Source: Acidobacterium sp.
Lineage (GTDB): Bacteria; Acidobacteriota; Terriglobia; Terriglobales; Acidobacteriaceae
Assembly (NCBI GenBank): GCA_003152595.1
Contig: PMAM01000011.1
Location: 1-15,734, forward strand
Direction of reading: 5' to 3'
DNA length: 15,734 nucleotides
Below are positions 7,422 to 15,053 of the stretch, in pieces (position 1 is the first letter of the stretch; every line of letters starts with the position of its first letter). The notes beneath the pieces were generated by a model. The model was not told where the DNA came from and did not search any database. It was given only the letters and a program-made list of their open reading frames with translations. Made by a program: the position numbers and the translations under genes.

Positions 7422-10046
7422 ATGATTGGGGATTTACTCTTGAAATCTTTAACCTTTCTGCGGGTGCTGTGTTTTGTTCTCATCGCCGCCCCATTTTCGG
7501 CTCAGGCTGCGTCGGACAATTCGGGAGAAATCACAAAAACTTCGGATGGCGTCACCCTTCGTTCCTCTGCCGGCACCCTGCGTGTCACGGTGTGTTCCGA
7601 CCGAGTGATTCATGTAGTGGCAAGCCCGACTGACGACATTCCTGAGTCGATCGTACCTGCCGCGATCCAGCACTGCGGCGACAATCGATTTACCGTGTCC
7701 TCCACTGCGGCTGCGGCTTCCATCAGGACCAAGGCTCTTCGCGCCGAGATCAACCGCGCGACGAGCTCCATCCGCTTCTACACCGCCGCGGGCGACACGA
7801 TACTCAGCGAGCAGCCTTCCGCTGGACGATCCATGGTTCCGGAAAACACGGATGGAACGCAAACCTACAACGTGCGGCAAGATTTTCTTCTGTCGCCCGG
7901 CGAGTCTTTGTATGGATTGGGTCAACACCAGGAAGGATTCTTCGACATTCGAGACATACCCATCCGGCTGCTTCAGGCTAACACCAACATCGCGATACCC
8001 TTCCTGATCTCAACAAGAGGATACGGCCTCCTGTGGAACGATCCGGCACTGACGGATTTCAATCCTGCGATTCAGACGATTTCGCTCGATCAGAGCGGCC
8101 GCGCTGAATTTAAATCGGGCCCGGAGGGGGAGTACGGCTTTCTGCTCAGCGGTAATTTTCGCAATAAGCTACAGCTTACAGTCGGCGATGAACAGGTCAT
8201 TGATCTGAAAAATATGTGGCTGCCTGTTTCCGCTGGCGGAAAGATTCATTTGGCTGCAAACACGACTTACAACATTGCCGCTGAAACAGGAGGTAACACT
8301 AGTCTCGCGGTTCGTTTTCCATCGCATACAATGGCCTTCCGGTCTGAAGCAAGCAGAGCAATCGATTATTACTTTATTTATGGGCCGGAACCGCAACGTG
8401 TAGTTTCAGAATACCGTGAACTGACTGGCGAAGCCCCCCTTCTGCCGCGGTGGGCATACGGCTTCTGGCAATGCCGGGAACGCTACTCAAGTCAGCAGCA
8501 GATTCTTGACGACGCGACAGAATTTAGCAAACGTAACATTCCGGTCGACGCTTTTGTGCAGGATTGGCAGTACTGGGGAAAGTACGGCTGGAATGCGATG
8601 CGGTTCGACGAGACAGCGTACCCTAATCCCGCTGAGATGATGTCTTCCCTGCACCAGCAGGACCTTCACATGGTTATATCCGTATGGGCCAAGTTTGGCG
8701 CCGAAACCGAGGTCGATCGCCAGATGGTTTCCGCTCATCTTGTACTCACCAGCGCGGCAAGCACCGGAGAGCCCGGGGAAGCAAAGGAAAGCGAAAATTG
8801 GGCCGACCTTTTCGATCCGAAAGCGCAAAAGTTCTTCTGGTCCGATATCGATCATAATTTGTTCCGCGATGGCCTGGACGGATGGTGGCTCGATGCCTCA
8901 GAACCCGAGGGCGACCCACTCAAAAACGACATGACCTTCCTGGGACCGGGTAAAATGGTGCGCAATGCCTTTCCGTTGTATGAAACCTCGGCCGTCTACA
9001 ATGGCCAGAGAGCAACGGATGAGGCGAAACGCGTTGTTATTCTTTCCCGTTCCGCCTGGATCGGGCAGCAACGGAATGGCTCCATCTCCTGGTCCGGCGA
9101 TATCACAGCCAATTGGGACACGCTCCGCCGCCAGATTCCTGCTGGTCTCAGCTTTTCCATGTCAGGACTTCCCTACTGGACCACCGACATCGGCGGCTTT
9201 TTCCGTCCGATGGACCAATACACATCGGAGAGTTATCACGAGCTTCTTGTCAGATGGTTTGAATTCGGCGCTTTTTGTCCTGTCTTTCGCATCCATGGCT
9301 TTCATTCCAAAACAGAGATGTGGAACTACGGTCCCGAGGTAGCGCGGATTCTCACCCAGTACGACGAACTGCGCTATCGCCTGCTGCCTTACATTTACTC
9401 GGATGCGTGGGAAGTTACCAGCCGCGGAGAAACGATAATGCAGGCTCTGCCATTCGTTTATCCCGGCGATAGCGCGGTACGTAATGTGGACGATGAATAC
9501 CTCTTCGGCAATTCGCTGCTGGTGAGTCCAATAACACATGAAGGCGCAACGGCACGCAATGTGGTGCTGCCGGCGGGGGACGACTGGGTAGACTTCTGGA
9601 CCGGTCAACAGTATCGGGGAGGTCGATCGATTTCCAGCGATGCTTCCCTTGACCGCCTGCCCATCCTGGTCAGGGCCGGAAGCATTGTTCCTTTAGGACC
9701 GGTAGTACAGCGAACGGCCGAAGTCCAGGATCCCCTCCTGATTCGTGTCTACAGCGGCAAAGATGCCGACTTCCGGCTTTACGAGGACAGTGGAGACGGT
9801 TATGCCTACGAGCACGGTGCCCGAGCGATCATTCCGGTGCACTGGGATGACCTCCACGAAACGTTTGTTCTCGGGACCGTAGAGGGGGACTTCGACGGCA
9901 TGTTGAGGCAACACACAATTCGAATCGTGCGCGTACGACCTGGCCATGGCGTAGGCATTCCACTCGAAATGGATTTCGATAAGGTAGTGAAATACGACGG
10001 CCATCGAATCGCGGTGAGACTCGCCGTTTCCCGTAAGCCTTTGTAA
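7422..10046 (+). CDS. Secreted GH31 glycosidase, probably alpha-xylosidase
   Basis: This 874-aa retaining glycoside hydrolase probably releases alpha-xylose (or alpha-glucose) from oligosaccharides in the periplasm. It has a Sec signal peptide (to about residue 30, ending SAQA) and an N-terminal beta-sandwich. Residues about 225-300 look like a short PA14-like insert (GEYGFLLSG...DLKNMWLP...LAANTTYNI). The catalytic barrel starts near residue 335, with D381 in QDWQYWG. The probable nucleophile is D491 in DGWWLDASEPE and the probable acid/base D560 in SWSGDI. The 69-residue spacing matches that recalled for Cellvibrio Xyl31A. C-terminal beta domains cover about 690-874. The WWLDASEPE form favours xylosidase over starch-type alpha-glucosidase. 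The start is uncertain: TTG at 7440 has a better Shine-Dalgarno sequence (GGGGA, 7428-7432) and gives a cleaner signal peptide. Confidence 0.92.
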   Translation: MIGDLLLKSLTFLRVLCFVLIAAPFSAQAASDNSGEITKTSDGVTLRSSAGTLRVTVCSDRVIHVVASPTDDIPESIVPAAIQHCGDNRFTVSSTAAAASIRTKALRAEINRATSSIRFYTAAGDTILSEQPSAGRSMVPENTDGTQTYNVRQDFLLSPGESLYGLGQHQEGFFDIRDIPIRLLQANTNIAIPFLISTRGYGLLWNDPALTDFNPAIQTISLDQSGRAEFKSGPEGEYGFLLSGNFRNKLQLTVGDEQVIDLKNMWLPVSAGGKIHLAANTTYNIAAETGGNTSLAVRFPSHTMAFRSEASRAIDYYFIYGPEPQRVVSEYRELTGEAPLLPRWAYGFWQCRERYSSQQQILDDATEFSKRNIPVDAFVQDWQYWGKYGWNAMRFDETAYPNPAEMMSSLHQQDLHMVISVWAKFGAETEVDRQMVSAHLVLTSAASTGEPGEAKESENWADLFDPKAQKFFWSDIDHNLFRDGLDGWWLDASEPEGDPLKNDMTFLGPGKMVRNAFPLYETSAVYNGQRATDEAKRVVILSRSAWIGQQRNGSISWSGDITANWDTLRRQIPAGLSFSMSGLPYWTTDIGGFFRPMDQYTSESYHELLVRWFEFGAFCPVFRIHGFHSKTEMWNYGPEVARILTQYDELRYRLLPYIYSDAWEVTSRGETIMQALPFVYPGDSAVRNVDDEYLFGNSLLVSPITHEGATARNVVLPAGDDWVDFWTGQQYRGGRSISSDASLDRLPILVRAGSIVPLGPVVQRTAEVQDPLLIRVYSGKDADFRLYEDSGDGYAYEHGARAIIPVHWDDLHETFVLGTVEGDFDGMLRQHTIRIVRVRPGHGVGIPLEMDFDKVVKYDGHRIAVRLAVSRKPL
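7428..7442 (+). promoter_or_regulatory. Alternative ribosome-binding site and TTG start for the GH31 gene
   Basis: GGGGA at 7428-7432 stands 7 nt before an in-frame TTG at 7440. Starting there gives MKSLTFLRVLCFVLIAAPFS, a classical basic-then-hydrophobic signal peptide. The ATG at 7422 has no clear Shine-Dalgarno sequence and adds an acidic residue to the n-region. Confidence 0.4.
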
Positions 10047-10151
10047 GTAACTTGTCGCAAACTCTCCTATCGACACTGACCAGCCTCACAACGGAGTGCA
10101 AGTGCCTAAGACTTGTATCTCAGCCAACTACAGAAAGGCAGCAATCTAACG

Positions 10152-11777
10152 ATGAATCGCAGGTCGTTCCTAACCGGCGGACTCTCCGCATTTGCTCTCG
10201 CTCGCATGACGCATGCGCTGGGAAGCCCGCAGTTTTTTCAGGGAGAAGTTCCGCAAGGCCCGTTTCTGCCGTTTTGGGAGTCACTCAAGTCCTATCGTTG
10301 CCCGGAGTGGTTTCAGGATGCTAAGTTCGGGATATGGGCGCACTGGGACCCGCAGTGCGTTCCCGAACAGGGTGATTGGTACGCGCGCAACATGTACATA
10401 CAGGGTATGCCTCAGTACGACTATCATGTTAGTCATTATGGGCATCCGTCGCAGTTCGGTTATAAAGATATCTGCCACTTATGGAAAGCAGAGCGATGGG
10501 AGCCTGAGACGCTGATCAAACTGTACAAGCGGGCCGGTGCCGAATATTTCATCGCTCTGGCTACGCATCACGATAACTATGATTGCTGGAATTCAAAGCA
10601 CCAGTTCTGGAACGCGGTGAACGTCGGGCCCAGGCGTGACGTTGTCGGAATCTGGGAAAGACTGGCGCGCGCCAACGGAATGCGTTTTGGAGTCAGTTAT
10701 CATGGAACTCCACATCGGGTGTGGGACGAGTTTCTCCCGGTTAGATACAAGACCGATACAACTGGACCTCTTGCTGACGTGCCGTACGACGGCGTGCAGA
10801 CGATTGCAGACGGCAAAGGTAAGTGGTGGGAGGGCATGGACCCGCAGATGCTCAACGGGAAACCCCACCTGAAGAACACTCCTTGTCCCGAATTCGTCCA
10901 GCAATTCCTGCTGCGGATACAGGATGTTATCGACAGCTACCACCCCGATGTTCTCACCTTCGACGACAACATTCAATTCGATTTCGACAAAGGGGGGAGG
11001 TTCGCCCCCGACCTCGGGGTGTGGTTGGGTATTCCGGACCTTGCTCCCCAAATCATTGCCTACTACTACAACAAGAATATGCAGGCGCATGGCGGCCACC
11101 TGGAGGGCGTACTCGATTTAAAAATGGTTCCTGAGCCGGTATGGGGGGCGCTTACCCGCGACTTCGAAATGGGGCTGGCGGACAGCATACAGCAAAAGCC
11201 ATGGCAGACTGAGGCATGCATCGGCCATTGGCATTATGATCGGGCAGTCTTTGAGAACCACACCTACCAGAAGGCCTCTTTAATCATCCCCCTTCTTGTC
11301 GACATCGTGAGCAAGAACGGTAACCTGCTTTTGAACATACCGCTGCCTGGCCATGGAGAACCAGACAGCGATGAACTGGCGTTTCTGGATGAACTTGCCA
11401 ATTGGCAGGAAATCAACAACGAAGCGCTAAACGGTACCAGACCGTGGAAAGTCTACGGAGAGGGTCCTTCGACTGAACTGAAAGGCGTTCCAGCGTACCA
11501 GCTGTCGGAATACAAATTTGACCACACAGATATACGCTTTACTGCCAGGGCCGATATTCTTTATGCGATTGCTTTAGGCTGGCCTTCCGACGGCAAGATA
11601 ACTGTCAGGTCACTCTCCAGTGACTCCGCGAATTATCCAGTCCAAATTGGGAAGGTCGTACTCCTCGGATCGAAATCTGAGGTGAAGTGGACCAGGGGAG
11701 TACAAGGCCTCGAGATTCAACTGCTCGATGGTCCGCCCTGTAAATATGCGTTTTCGTTCAAGGTCCTTCCAGCGTGA
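10152..11777 (+). CDS. GH29 alpha-L-fucosidase-like enzyme, Tat-exported (first copy)
   Basis: This 541-aa enzyme carries a twin-arginine signal (NRRSFLTGG at residues 2-10), which sets the start at 10152 rather than at the upstream in-frame ATG at 10113; AAGG at 10135-10138 is a weak, distant Shine-Dalgarno sequence. GH29 landmarks are the histidine pair H139-H140 in ATHHDNYDCW and the likely nucleophile D271 in PDVLTFDDN. Others are the PWQTEACIGHW segment (349-360) and the conserved barrel end LVDIVSKNGNLLLNI...NGTRPW (382-432). A C-terminal beta domain follows. GH29 enzymes release terminal alpha-L-fucose with retention; the acid/base cannot be assigned by eye. It lies 105 bp after the GH31 gene on the same strand. 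It is about 64% identical by hand count, over 119 aligned residues, to the partial GH29 at the right edge. The exact linkage or sugar is unknown. Confidence 0.9.
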   Translation: MNRRSFLTGGLSAFALARMTHALGSPQFFQGEVPQGPFLPFWESLKSYRCPEWFQDAKFGIWAHWDPQCVPEQGDWYARNMYIQGMPQYDYHVSHYGHPSQFGYKDICHLWKAERWEPETLIKLYKRAGAEYFIALATHHDNYDCWNSKHQFWNAVNVGPRRDVVGIWERLARANGMRFGVSYHGTPHRVWDEFLPVRYKTDTTGPLADVPYDGVQTIADGKGKWWEGMDPQMLNGKPHLKNTPCPEFVQQFLLRIQDVIDSYHPDVLTFDDNIQFDFDKGGRFAPDLGVWLGIPDLAPQIIAYYYNKNMQAHGGHLEGVLDLKMVPEPVWGALTRDFEMGLADSIQQKPWQTEACIGHWHYDRAVFENHTYQKASLIIPLLVDIVSKNGNLLLNIPLPGHGEPDSDELAFLDELANWQEINNEALNGTRPWKVYGEGPSTELKGVPAYQLSEYKFDHTDIRFTARADILYAIALGWPSDGKITVRSLSSDSANYPVQIGKVVLLGSKSEVKWTRGVQGLEIQLLDGPPCKYAFSFKVLPA

Positions 11778-11790
11778 CCCGAATGCGAGT

Positions 11791-11805
11791 TCCGGATATC
11801 CCGGA
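11791..11805 (+). repeat. Small hairpin after the first GH29 gene
   Basis: TCCGG (11791-11795) pairs with CCGGA (11801-11805) around a 5-nt loop, 13 nt after the stop codon. The stem is only 5 bp and no T-run follows, so it is at most a weak mRNA end or processing structure. Confidence 0.2.
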
Positions 11806-11900
11806 TACAGTCGCCGCGCAGATGTGCGAAAGGTGCAGTACCGTTGATGTTATGCCGCATACTTCAACAGAACGGCTTTTCAGCAGGCTGCCCGCATGTT

Positions 11901-11924
11901 CGGAACAGCTTCTGATCTGTTCTG
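11901..11924 (+). promoter_or_regulatory. Hairpin immediately before the ribosome-binding site of the second GH29
   Basis: GAACAG (11903-11908) pairs perfectly with CTGTTC (11917-11922); the stem extends outward by one G-T and one C-G pair to 8 bp, with an 8-nt loop. It ends 2 nt before the AGGGAG Shine-Dalgarno sequence at 11927-11932. It could influence initiation as RNA or be a small operator dyad. Its function is unproven. Confidence 0.35.
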
Positions 11925-11926
11925 CC

Positions 11927-11932
11927 AGGGAG
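11927..11932 (+). promoter_or_regulatory. Ribosome-binding site that sets the second GH29 start at 11938
   Basis: AGGGAG lies 5 nt before the ATG at 11938, from which the Tat motif NRREFL follows directly. The upstream in-frame ATG at 11896 has neither feature. Confidence 0.75.
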
Positions 11933-11937
11933 AAACC

Positions 11938-13509
11938 ATGAATCGCCGAGAATTTCTTGTGGCCGCAGGGTCCGCCTCTCTCAGTTCCTCTTTCCCGCTC
12001 CGCAGTTGGGCCCAGGGCGATGAGCCTCTGATCGAACATCGTCTCCCGACGACCGACGCCGACTACCAGCGCTCCAAATCGTATATCGAAGAAGTGCCGA
12101 TTCATCAGTACCACTGGGCCTCGGATCGGGCGGTCGAAGCGTTCAAGGATATGAAGTTCGGACTGAGAATCCACTGGGGCCTCTACTCGATCTACGGCAG
12201 ACCCGGGGAATCCTGGCCCTTTCTTAGCCTTCCCCTGGAAGAGCGCCAGCGGTATAACCTGGCCTACCGTTTATGGAATCCGCACGAGTTCGACGCCGAC
12301 GCCTGGATGAACCTCTGCGAGGAGTCCGGGCTGAAGATGTTTGCCTTTACCAGCAAGCATCACGAAGGATTCTCGATGTTCGATACGAAGACTCGGGTAC
12401 GCAACCGGGCCAACTGGACCGCGCCTGGCGGCCCTCGCATCGAGGACTGCGATCTGGCCTACAGCATCATGGAAACACGCTTTCGGCGCGACGTCGTTCG
12501 CGAACTGACCGATGCGGCCCATAAGCGCAGCATCAAAATAGATCTCTATTTCTCGCATTCCGACTGGTACGACGCCGACTTCCGCCCGTACGGCTGGCAT
12601 CCGCTGCAGGCTCCGTCCTCACCGAAGCTCTGGGGCTGGCAGCCCTCCAATGGCACGACACAGGAATTCTGGGACTCGATGAAGAAGAGAATGGCCGGCA
12701 ACCTTGTGACCGTGCCGGATCCCACACCGCAAGAAGTCCAACGCATGGTGGAGCGCCACCGCACGCAGCTGACTGAGTTGCTCACCCGCTACGGCGCCAT
12801 CGACATGCTATGCCTGGATATCTTCTGGGGTCCGGCCGTCTGGCCGCAGATGCGCGAAACCATACTGAAACTGCGAGAGCTTCAGCCGGACGTCATGCTG
12901 CGGGCGCGTGGCATCGGTAACTACGGCGATTACTACACCCCTGAAGGATTTGTACCCGCGTCCAGGGAATCCACCAAGATGCCATGGTTCGTGATTTATC
13001 CACTCGGACGGTCATTTTCGTACGACAACGACGCCTCGAAATACAAAGGCGCGCAGTGGATTATTCACAACCTGATTGATATCACCGCAAAGGGCGGCAA
13101 CTTCATGGTGGGGGTGGGACCCAGCGGCCTGGGCAGCTTTCACCCCACAGCCGTCAGCCAGCTCGAGGAAGCGGGTCAGTGGCTGCGGGTGAATGGCGAA
13201 GGCATCTATGGCACGCGCCCACGACCGGGCACCGAGTGGGCTGAGGGCGACAACGTTCGCTTCACATGCAGCAAGGACAACCGCGTTCTGTATTGCTTCG
13301 TCACGGAATGGCCCGGCAAGACGCTCCAGATCGCATCGCTGGACTCGCGGCCGATCCAGTCGGTGGAAATGCTTGGTTACTCCGGCAAGTTGCAGTTCCG
13401 CGTTGACGCAACGCACAACTTCGTCATCTCGATTCCCGACGAACTGCAGGATCCCTCAAACCGTCCCGGCCAGCTTGCGTGGGCGTTCAAACTGGGCTAC
13501 GCCACATAA
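11938..13509 (+). CDS. GH29 alpha-L-fucosidase-like enzyme, Tat-exported (second, divergent type)
   Basis: This 523-aa enzyme has a Tat signal (NRREFLVAAG, residues 2-11, with a likely cut after SWAQ or nearby). GH29 features are DMKFGLRIHWGLYS (71-84), SKHHEGFSMFD (139-149), FRRDVVRELTDAAHKRSIKIDLYFSHSDW (182-210) and GNYGDYYTPE (327-336). The end is ITAKGGNFMVGVGPSGLG...LRVNGEGIYGTRP (382-428), followed by a beta domain. The nucleophile candidate is D294 in DMLCLDIFWG, where GH29 usually has WFDG, so the pocket differs from standard fucosidases. Residues 219-275 form an extra segment between the barrel strands. It is clearly less similar to the other two GH29 proteins here than they are to each other, so it may cleave a different linkage or sugar. 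It is the last gene before the lacI-type regulator, 160 bp after the first GH29 gene. Confidence 0.88.
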   Translation: MNRREFLVAAGSASLSSSFPLRSWAQGDEPLIEHRLPTTDADYQRSKSYIEEVPIHQYHWASDRAVEAFKDMKFGLRIHWGLYSIYGRPGESWPFLSLPLEERQRYNLAYRLWNPHEFDADAWMNLCEESGLKMFAFTSKHHEGFSMFDTKTRVRNRANWTAPGGPRIEDCDLAYSIMETRFRRDVVRELTDAAHKRSIKIDLYFSHSDWYDADFRPYGWHPLQAPSSPKLWGWQPSNGTTQEFWDSMKKRMAGNLVTVPDPTPQEVQRMVERHRTQLTELLTRYGAIDMLCLDIFWGPAVWPQMRETILKLRELQPDVMLRARGIGNYGDYYTPEGFVPASRESTKMPWFVIYPLGRSFSYDNDASKYKGAQWIIHNLIDITAKGGNFMVGVGPSGLGSFHPTAVSQLEEAGQWLRVNGEGIYGTRPRPGTEWAEGDNVRFTCSKDNRVLYCFVTEWPGKTLQIASLDSRPIQSVEMLGYSGKLQFRVDATHNFVISIPDELQDPSNRPGQLAWAFKLGYAT

Positions 13510-13636
13510 GCAATAGTCCGTTCGTTGTTCACTGCCCTGAAGAGTGGAATTTGAAACTGCCGCACTACCAAAGGACGGAGGGGTCCCTGATAGCGCAGAA
13601 ACAGGAATAGGACAGTACCGGAAGGATGGATTCAAA

Positions 13637-13666
13637 TTGACTCCCAGTCTCAGAATCGGATAGATT
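13637..13666 (+). promoter_or_regulatory. Candidate sigma70-type promoter of the lacI-type gene
   Basis: TTGACT (13637-13642) matches 5 of 6 bases of the -35 consensus. TAGATT (13661-13666) matches 4 of 6 of the -10 consensus, at an 18-nt spacing. Candidate operator B begins 2 nt after the -10 box, so a bound repressor would cover the transcription start. Confidence 0.45.
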
Positions 13667-13667
13667 T

Positions 13668-13685
13668 ATCGGTGACTCTATCGTT
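13668..13685 (+). promoter_or_regulatory. Candidate LacI-family operator, site B (autoregulatory position)
   Basis: ATCGGTGACTCTATCGTT matches the best site at 14959-14976 at 14 of 18 positions, including all seven of the right half TATCGTT. It sits 51 bp before the lacI-type start and just downstream of a plausible -10 box, as expected for autorepression. Confidence 0.5.
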
Positions 13686-13736
13686 TATTCGAGCACGCAT
13701 ACCTTGCCCCGGGGCCTGTAAGGAGCCATTCAATTA

Positions 13737-14834
13737 ATGGCAGCCCGTTTAAAGGACATCGCCAACGACTTGGGACTTTCTGTTGTCACCGTCTCGAAGG
13801 TCTTACGAAACCACCCCGACATCGGAGAAGAGACTCGCAAACGAGTCCTGAAGCGAATGCGGGAGCTGAATTACCAGCCCAACCTGGCGGCCCGTTCGCT
13901 GGTGACGGGCCGGACCTGGACTCTGGGGCTGGTTGTTCCTGATCTCCTCCATCCATTCTTTGCCGATATCGCCAAGGCGATATCCGTGGAAGCCCGTAAG
14001 CACGGATACAGCCTTCTCATCTCGTCTTCCGATGAAGATCCGGATCTCGAAATCCAGGAAATCCGGCAATTGCTGGCCCGGCGGGTGGATGTCATCCTCG
14101 TCGCCTCGGCACAGTCATCCGTTGACTGCTTTCACATGATTGAGGAGCAGAAAACGCCCTATATCCTGATAGACCGGCGGTTTGTTGGCCTCGACGCGAA
14201 TTTCATCGGCGTGGATGACGAGGCCGTCGGAATGCTGGCAACTTTCCACCTCCTCGAACAGCAATGCCGCCACATTGCGCACATCCGAGGCCCCAACGTC
14301 AGCACTGCAATCGGGCGCCTGGAAGGCTACAAGCGGGCTCTTGCGTCGGAGGGCCTGAGGCCTTTACCGGGACACGTTATTTCGCTCGGTACCTCAGGAG
14401 ACCACCGGGGAGAAAAGGGCGGGTATGAAGCGGCAAGGCAACTTCTCGCGGCGGAGACGCGGCCCGATGGCATTTTCTGCTTCAACGACCCCTCGGCGCT
14501 GGGCGCGATGCGAGCGATTCTGGAGGCAGGTTTACGTATTCCGGAAGACGTGGCTGTCGTGGGATGCGGCAACCTCTCTTATTCAGATTTCCTGCGCGTG
14601 TCCCTGTCATCGGTGGATCAGGGGAGCGAGACCATCGGGAAACACGCAGCCGATCTGGCGCTCAGGATCGCCCGCAAGAAGACACACACCAAGCCAAAGG
14701 CCGAGTTCATTAGCCCGCGCGTGGTGGTTCGCGCTTCCAGCCGGCGCTTTCCGGACTTCGCCGAAGGCGATTCCTTATCACCGGTGCCGGCCGGGAATGA
14801 ACTCTCAGGTCGGCGAACGCGGATGGACCACTAG
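13737..14834 (+). CDS. LacI-family transcriptional repressor
   Basis: This 365-aa regulator has a LacI-type helix-turn-helix at about residues 4-24 (LKDIANDLGLSVVTVSKVLRN). A hinge helix follows (NYQPNLAARSL, 45-55, ending in the leucine position that inserts into DNA in many family members). A sugar-binding periplasmic-protein-like domain covers about 60-340 (TWTLGLVVPDLLHPFFADIAKAI, DGIFCFNDPSALGAMRAI, IPEDVAVVGCGN). Length is normal for the family; about 20 residues at the C-terminus are polar and probably disordered. TAAGGAG (13719-13725) lies 11 nt before the ATG. It probably represses the surrounding glycan genes until a liberated sugar binds. The three shared 18-bp sites near promoters of this locus support that, but effector and targets are inferred. 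Confidence 0.93.
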   Translation: MAARLKDIANDLGLSVVTVSKVLRNHPDIGEETRKRVLKRMRELNYQPNLAARSLVTGRTWTLGLVVPDLLHPFFADIAKAISVEARKHGYSLLISSSDEDPDLEIQEIRQLLARRVDVILVASAQSSVDCFHMIEEQKTPYILIDRRFVGLDANFIGVDDEAVGMLATFHLLEQQCRHIAHIRGPNVSTAIGRLEGYKRALASEGLRPLPGHVISLGTSGDHRGEKGGYEAARQLLAAETRPDGIFCFNDPSALGAMRAILEAGLRIPEDVAVVGCGNLSYSDFLRVSLSSVDQGSETIGKHAADLALRIARKKTHTKPKAEFISPRVVVRASSRRFPDFAEGDSLSPVPAGNELSGRRTRMDH

Positions 14835-14958
14835 CCTGGCACCTTTGCAAGGTCACGACGCACCCTCTTCCGGATCCATTTTAGCCAAGGCCAGGCCCTC
14901 TCCTTCGCCAGCATCGTCTTCGCGCAAAAGATGAGTGTGCCGCGATTCTCCGAAGTTA

Positions 14959-14976
14959 AACGATAACTGTATCGTT
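14959..14976 (+). promoter_or_regulatory. Candidate LacI-family operator, site A (best copy)
   Basis: AACGATAACTGTATCGTT is a perfect 7-bp inverted repeat (AACGATA/TATCGTT) around a 4-nt centre. It overlaps by two bases the TTGACA -35 box of the next gene, a classic repressor position. The right half recurs at 13668-13685 and 1597-1614. The centre is CT rather than the CG common in LacI-family operators, a mild caution. Confidence 0.6.
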
Positions 14977-15003
14977 GACAACAGGCCGCCCGATTGCTAC
15001 CAT
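14975..15003 (+). promoter_or_regulatory. Sigma70-type promoter of the third GH29 gene
   Basis: A perfect TTGACA (14975-14980) is followed after 17 nt by TACCAT (14998-15003), which matches 4 of 6 bases of the -10 consensus. Transcription would start about 40 nt before the GTG start at 15054. The -35 box overlaps operator A. Confidence 0.6.
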
Positions 15004-15042
15004 CGCCCCTTCGTTCATGAAGTGCGATCAAGCGCTTCGGAA

Positions 15043-15048
15043 CAGGAG
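15043..15048 (+). promoter_or_regulatory. Ribosome-binding site that sets the GTG start at 15054
   Basis: CAGGAG lies 5 nt before the GTG at 15054. No in-frame ATG precedes the GH29 homology, so this site together with the Tat motif that follows fixes the start. Confidence 0.8.
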
Positions 15049-15053
15049 CGAGT

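Noticed and set aside
9431..9437. AACGATA half-site inside the GH31 gene
   Set aside because: Single half-site in coding sequence without a partner arm.
10047..10151. Possible operator or terminator between GH31 and the first GH29
   Set aside because: The CTATCGAC stretch here lacks the left half of the operator motif, and no stable dyad was found.
13706..13715. GCCCCGGGGC palindrome before the lacI-type ribosome-binding site
   Set aside because: It has no loop and is not followed by a T-run, so it is neither a usable hairpin nor a terminator; in GC-rich DNA this can be chance.
14841..14853. ACCTT/AAGGT hairpin just after the lacI-type gene as a terminator
   Set aside because: The stem is 5 bp with a 3-nt loop and no T-tract follows, so it is too weak to call a terminator.
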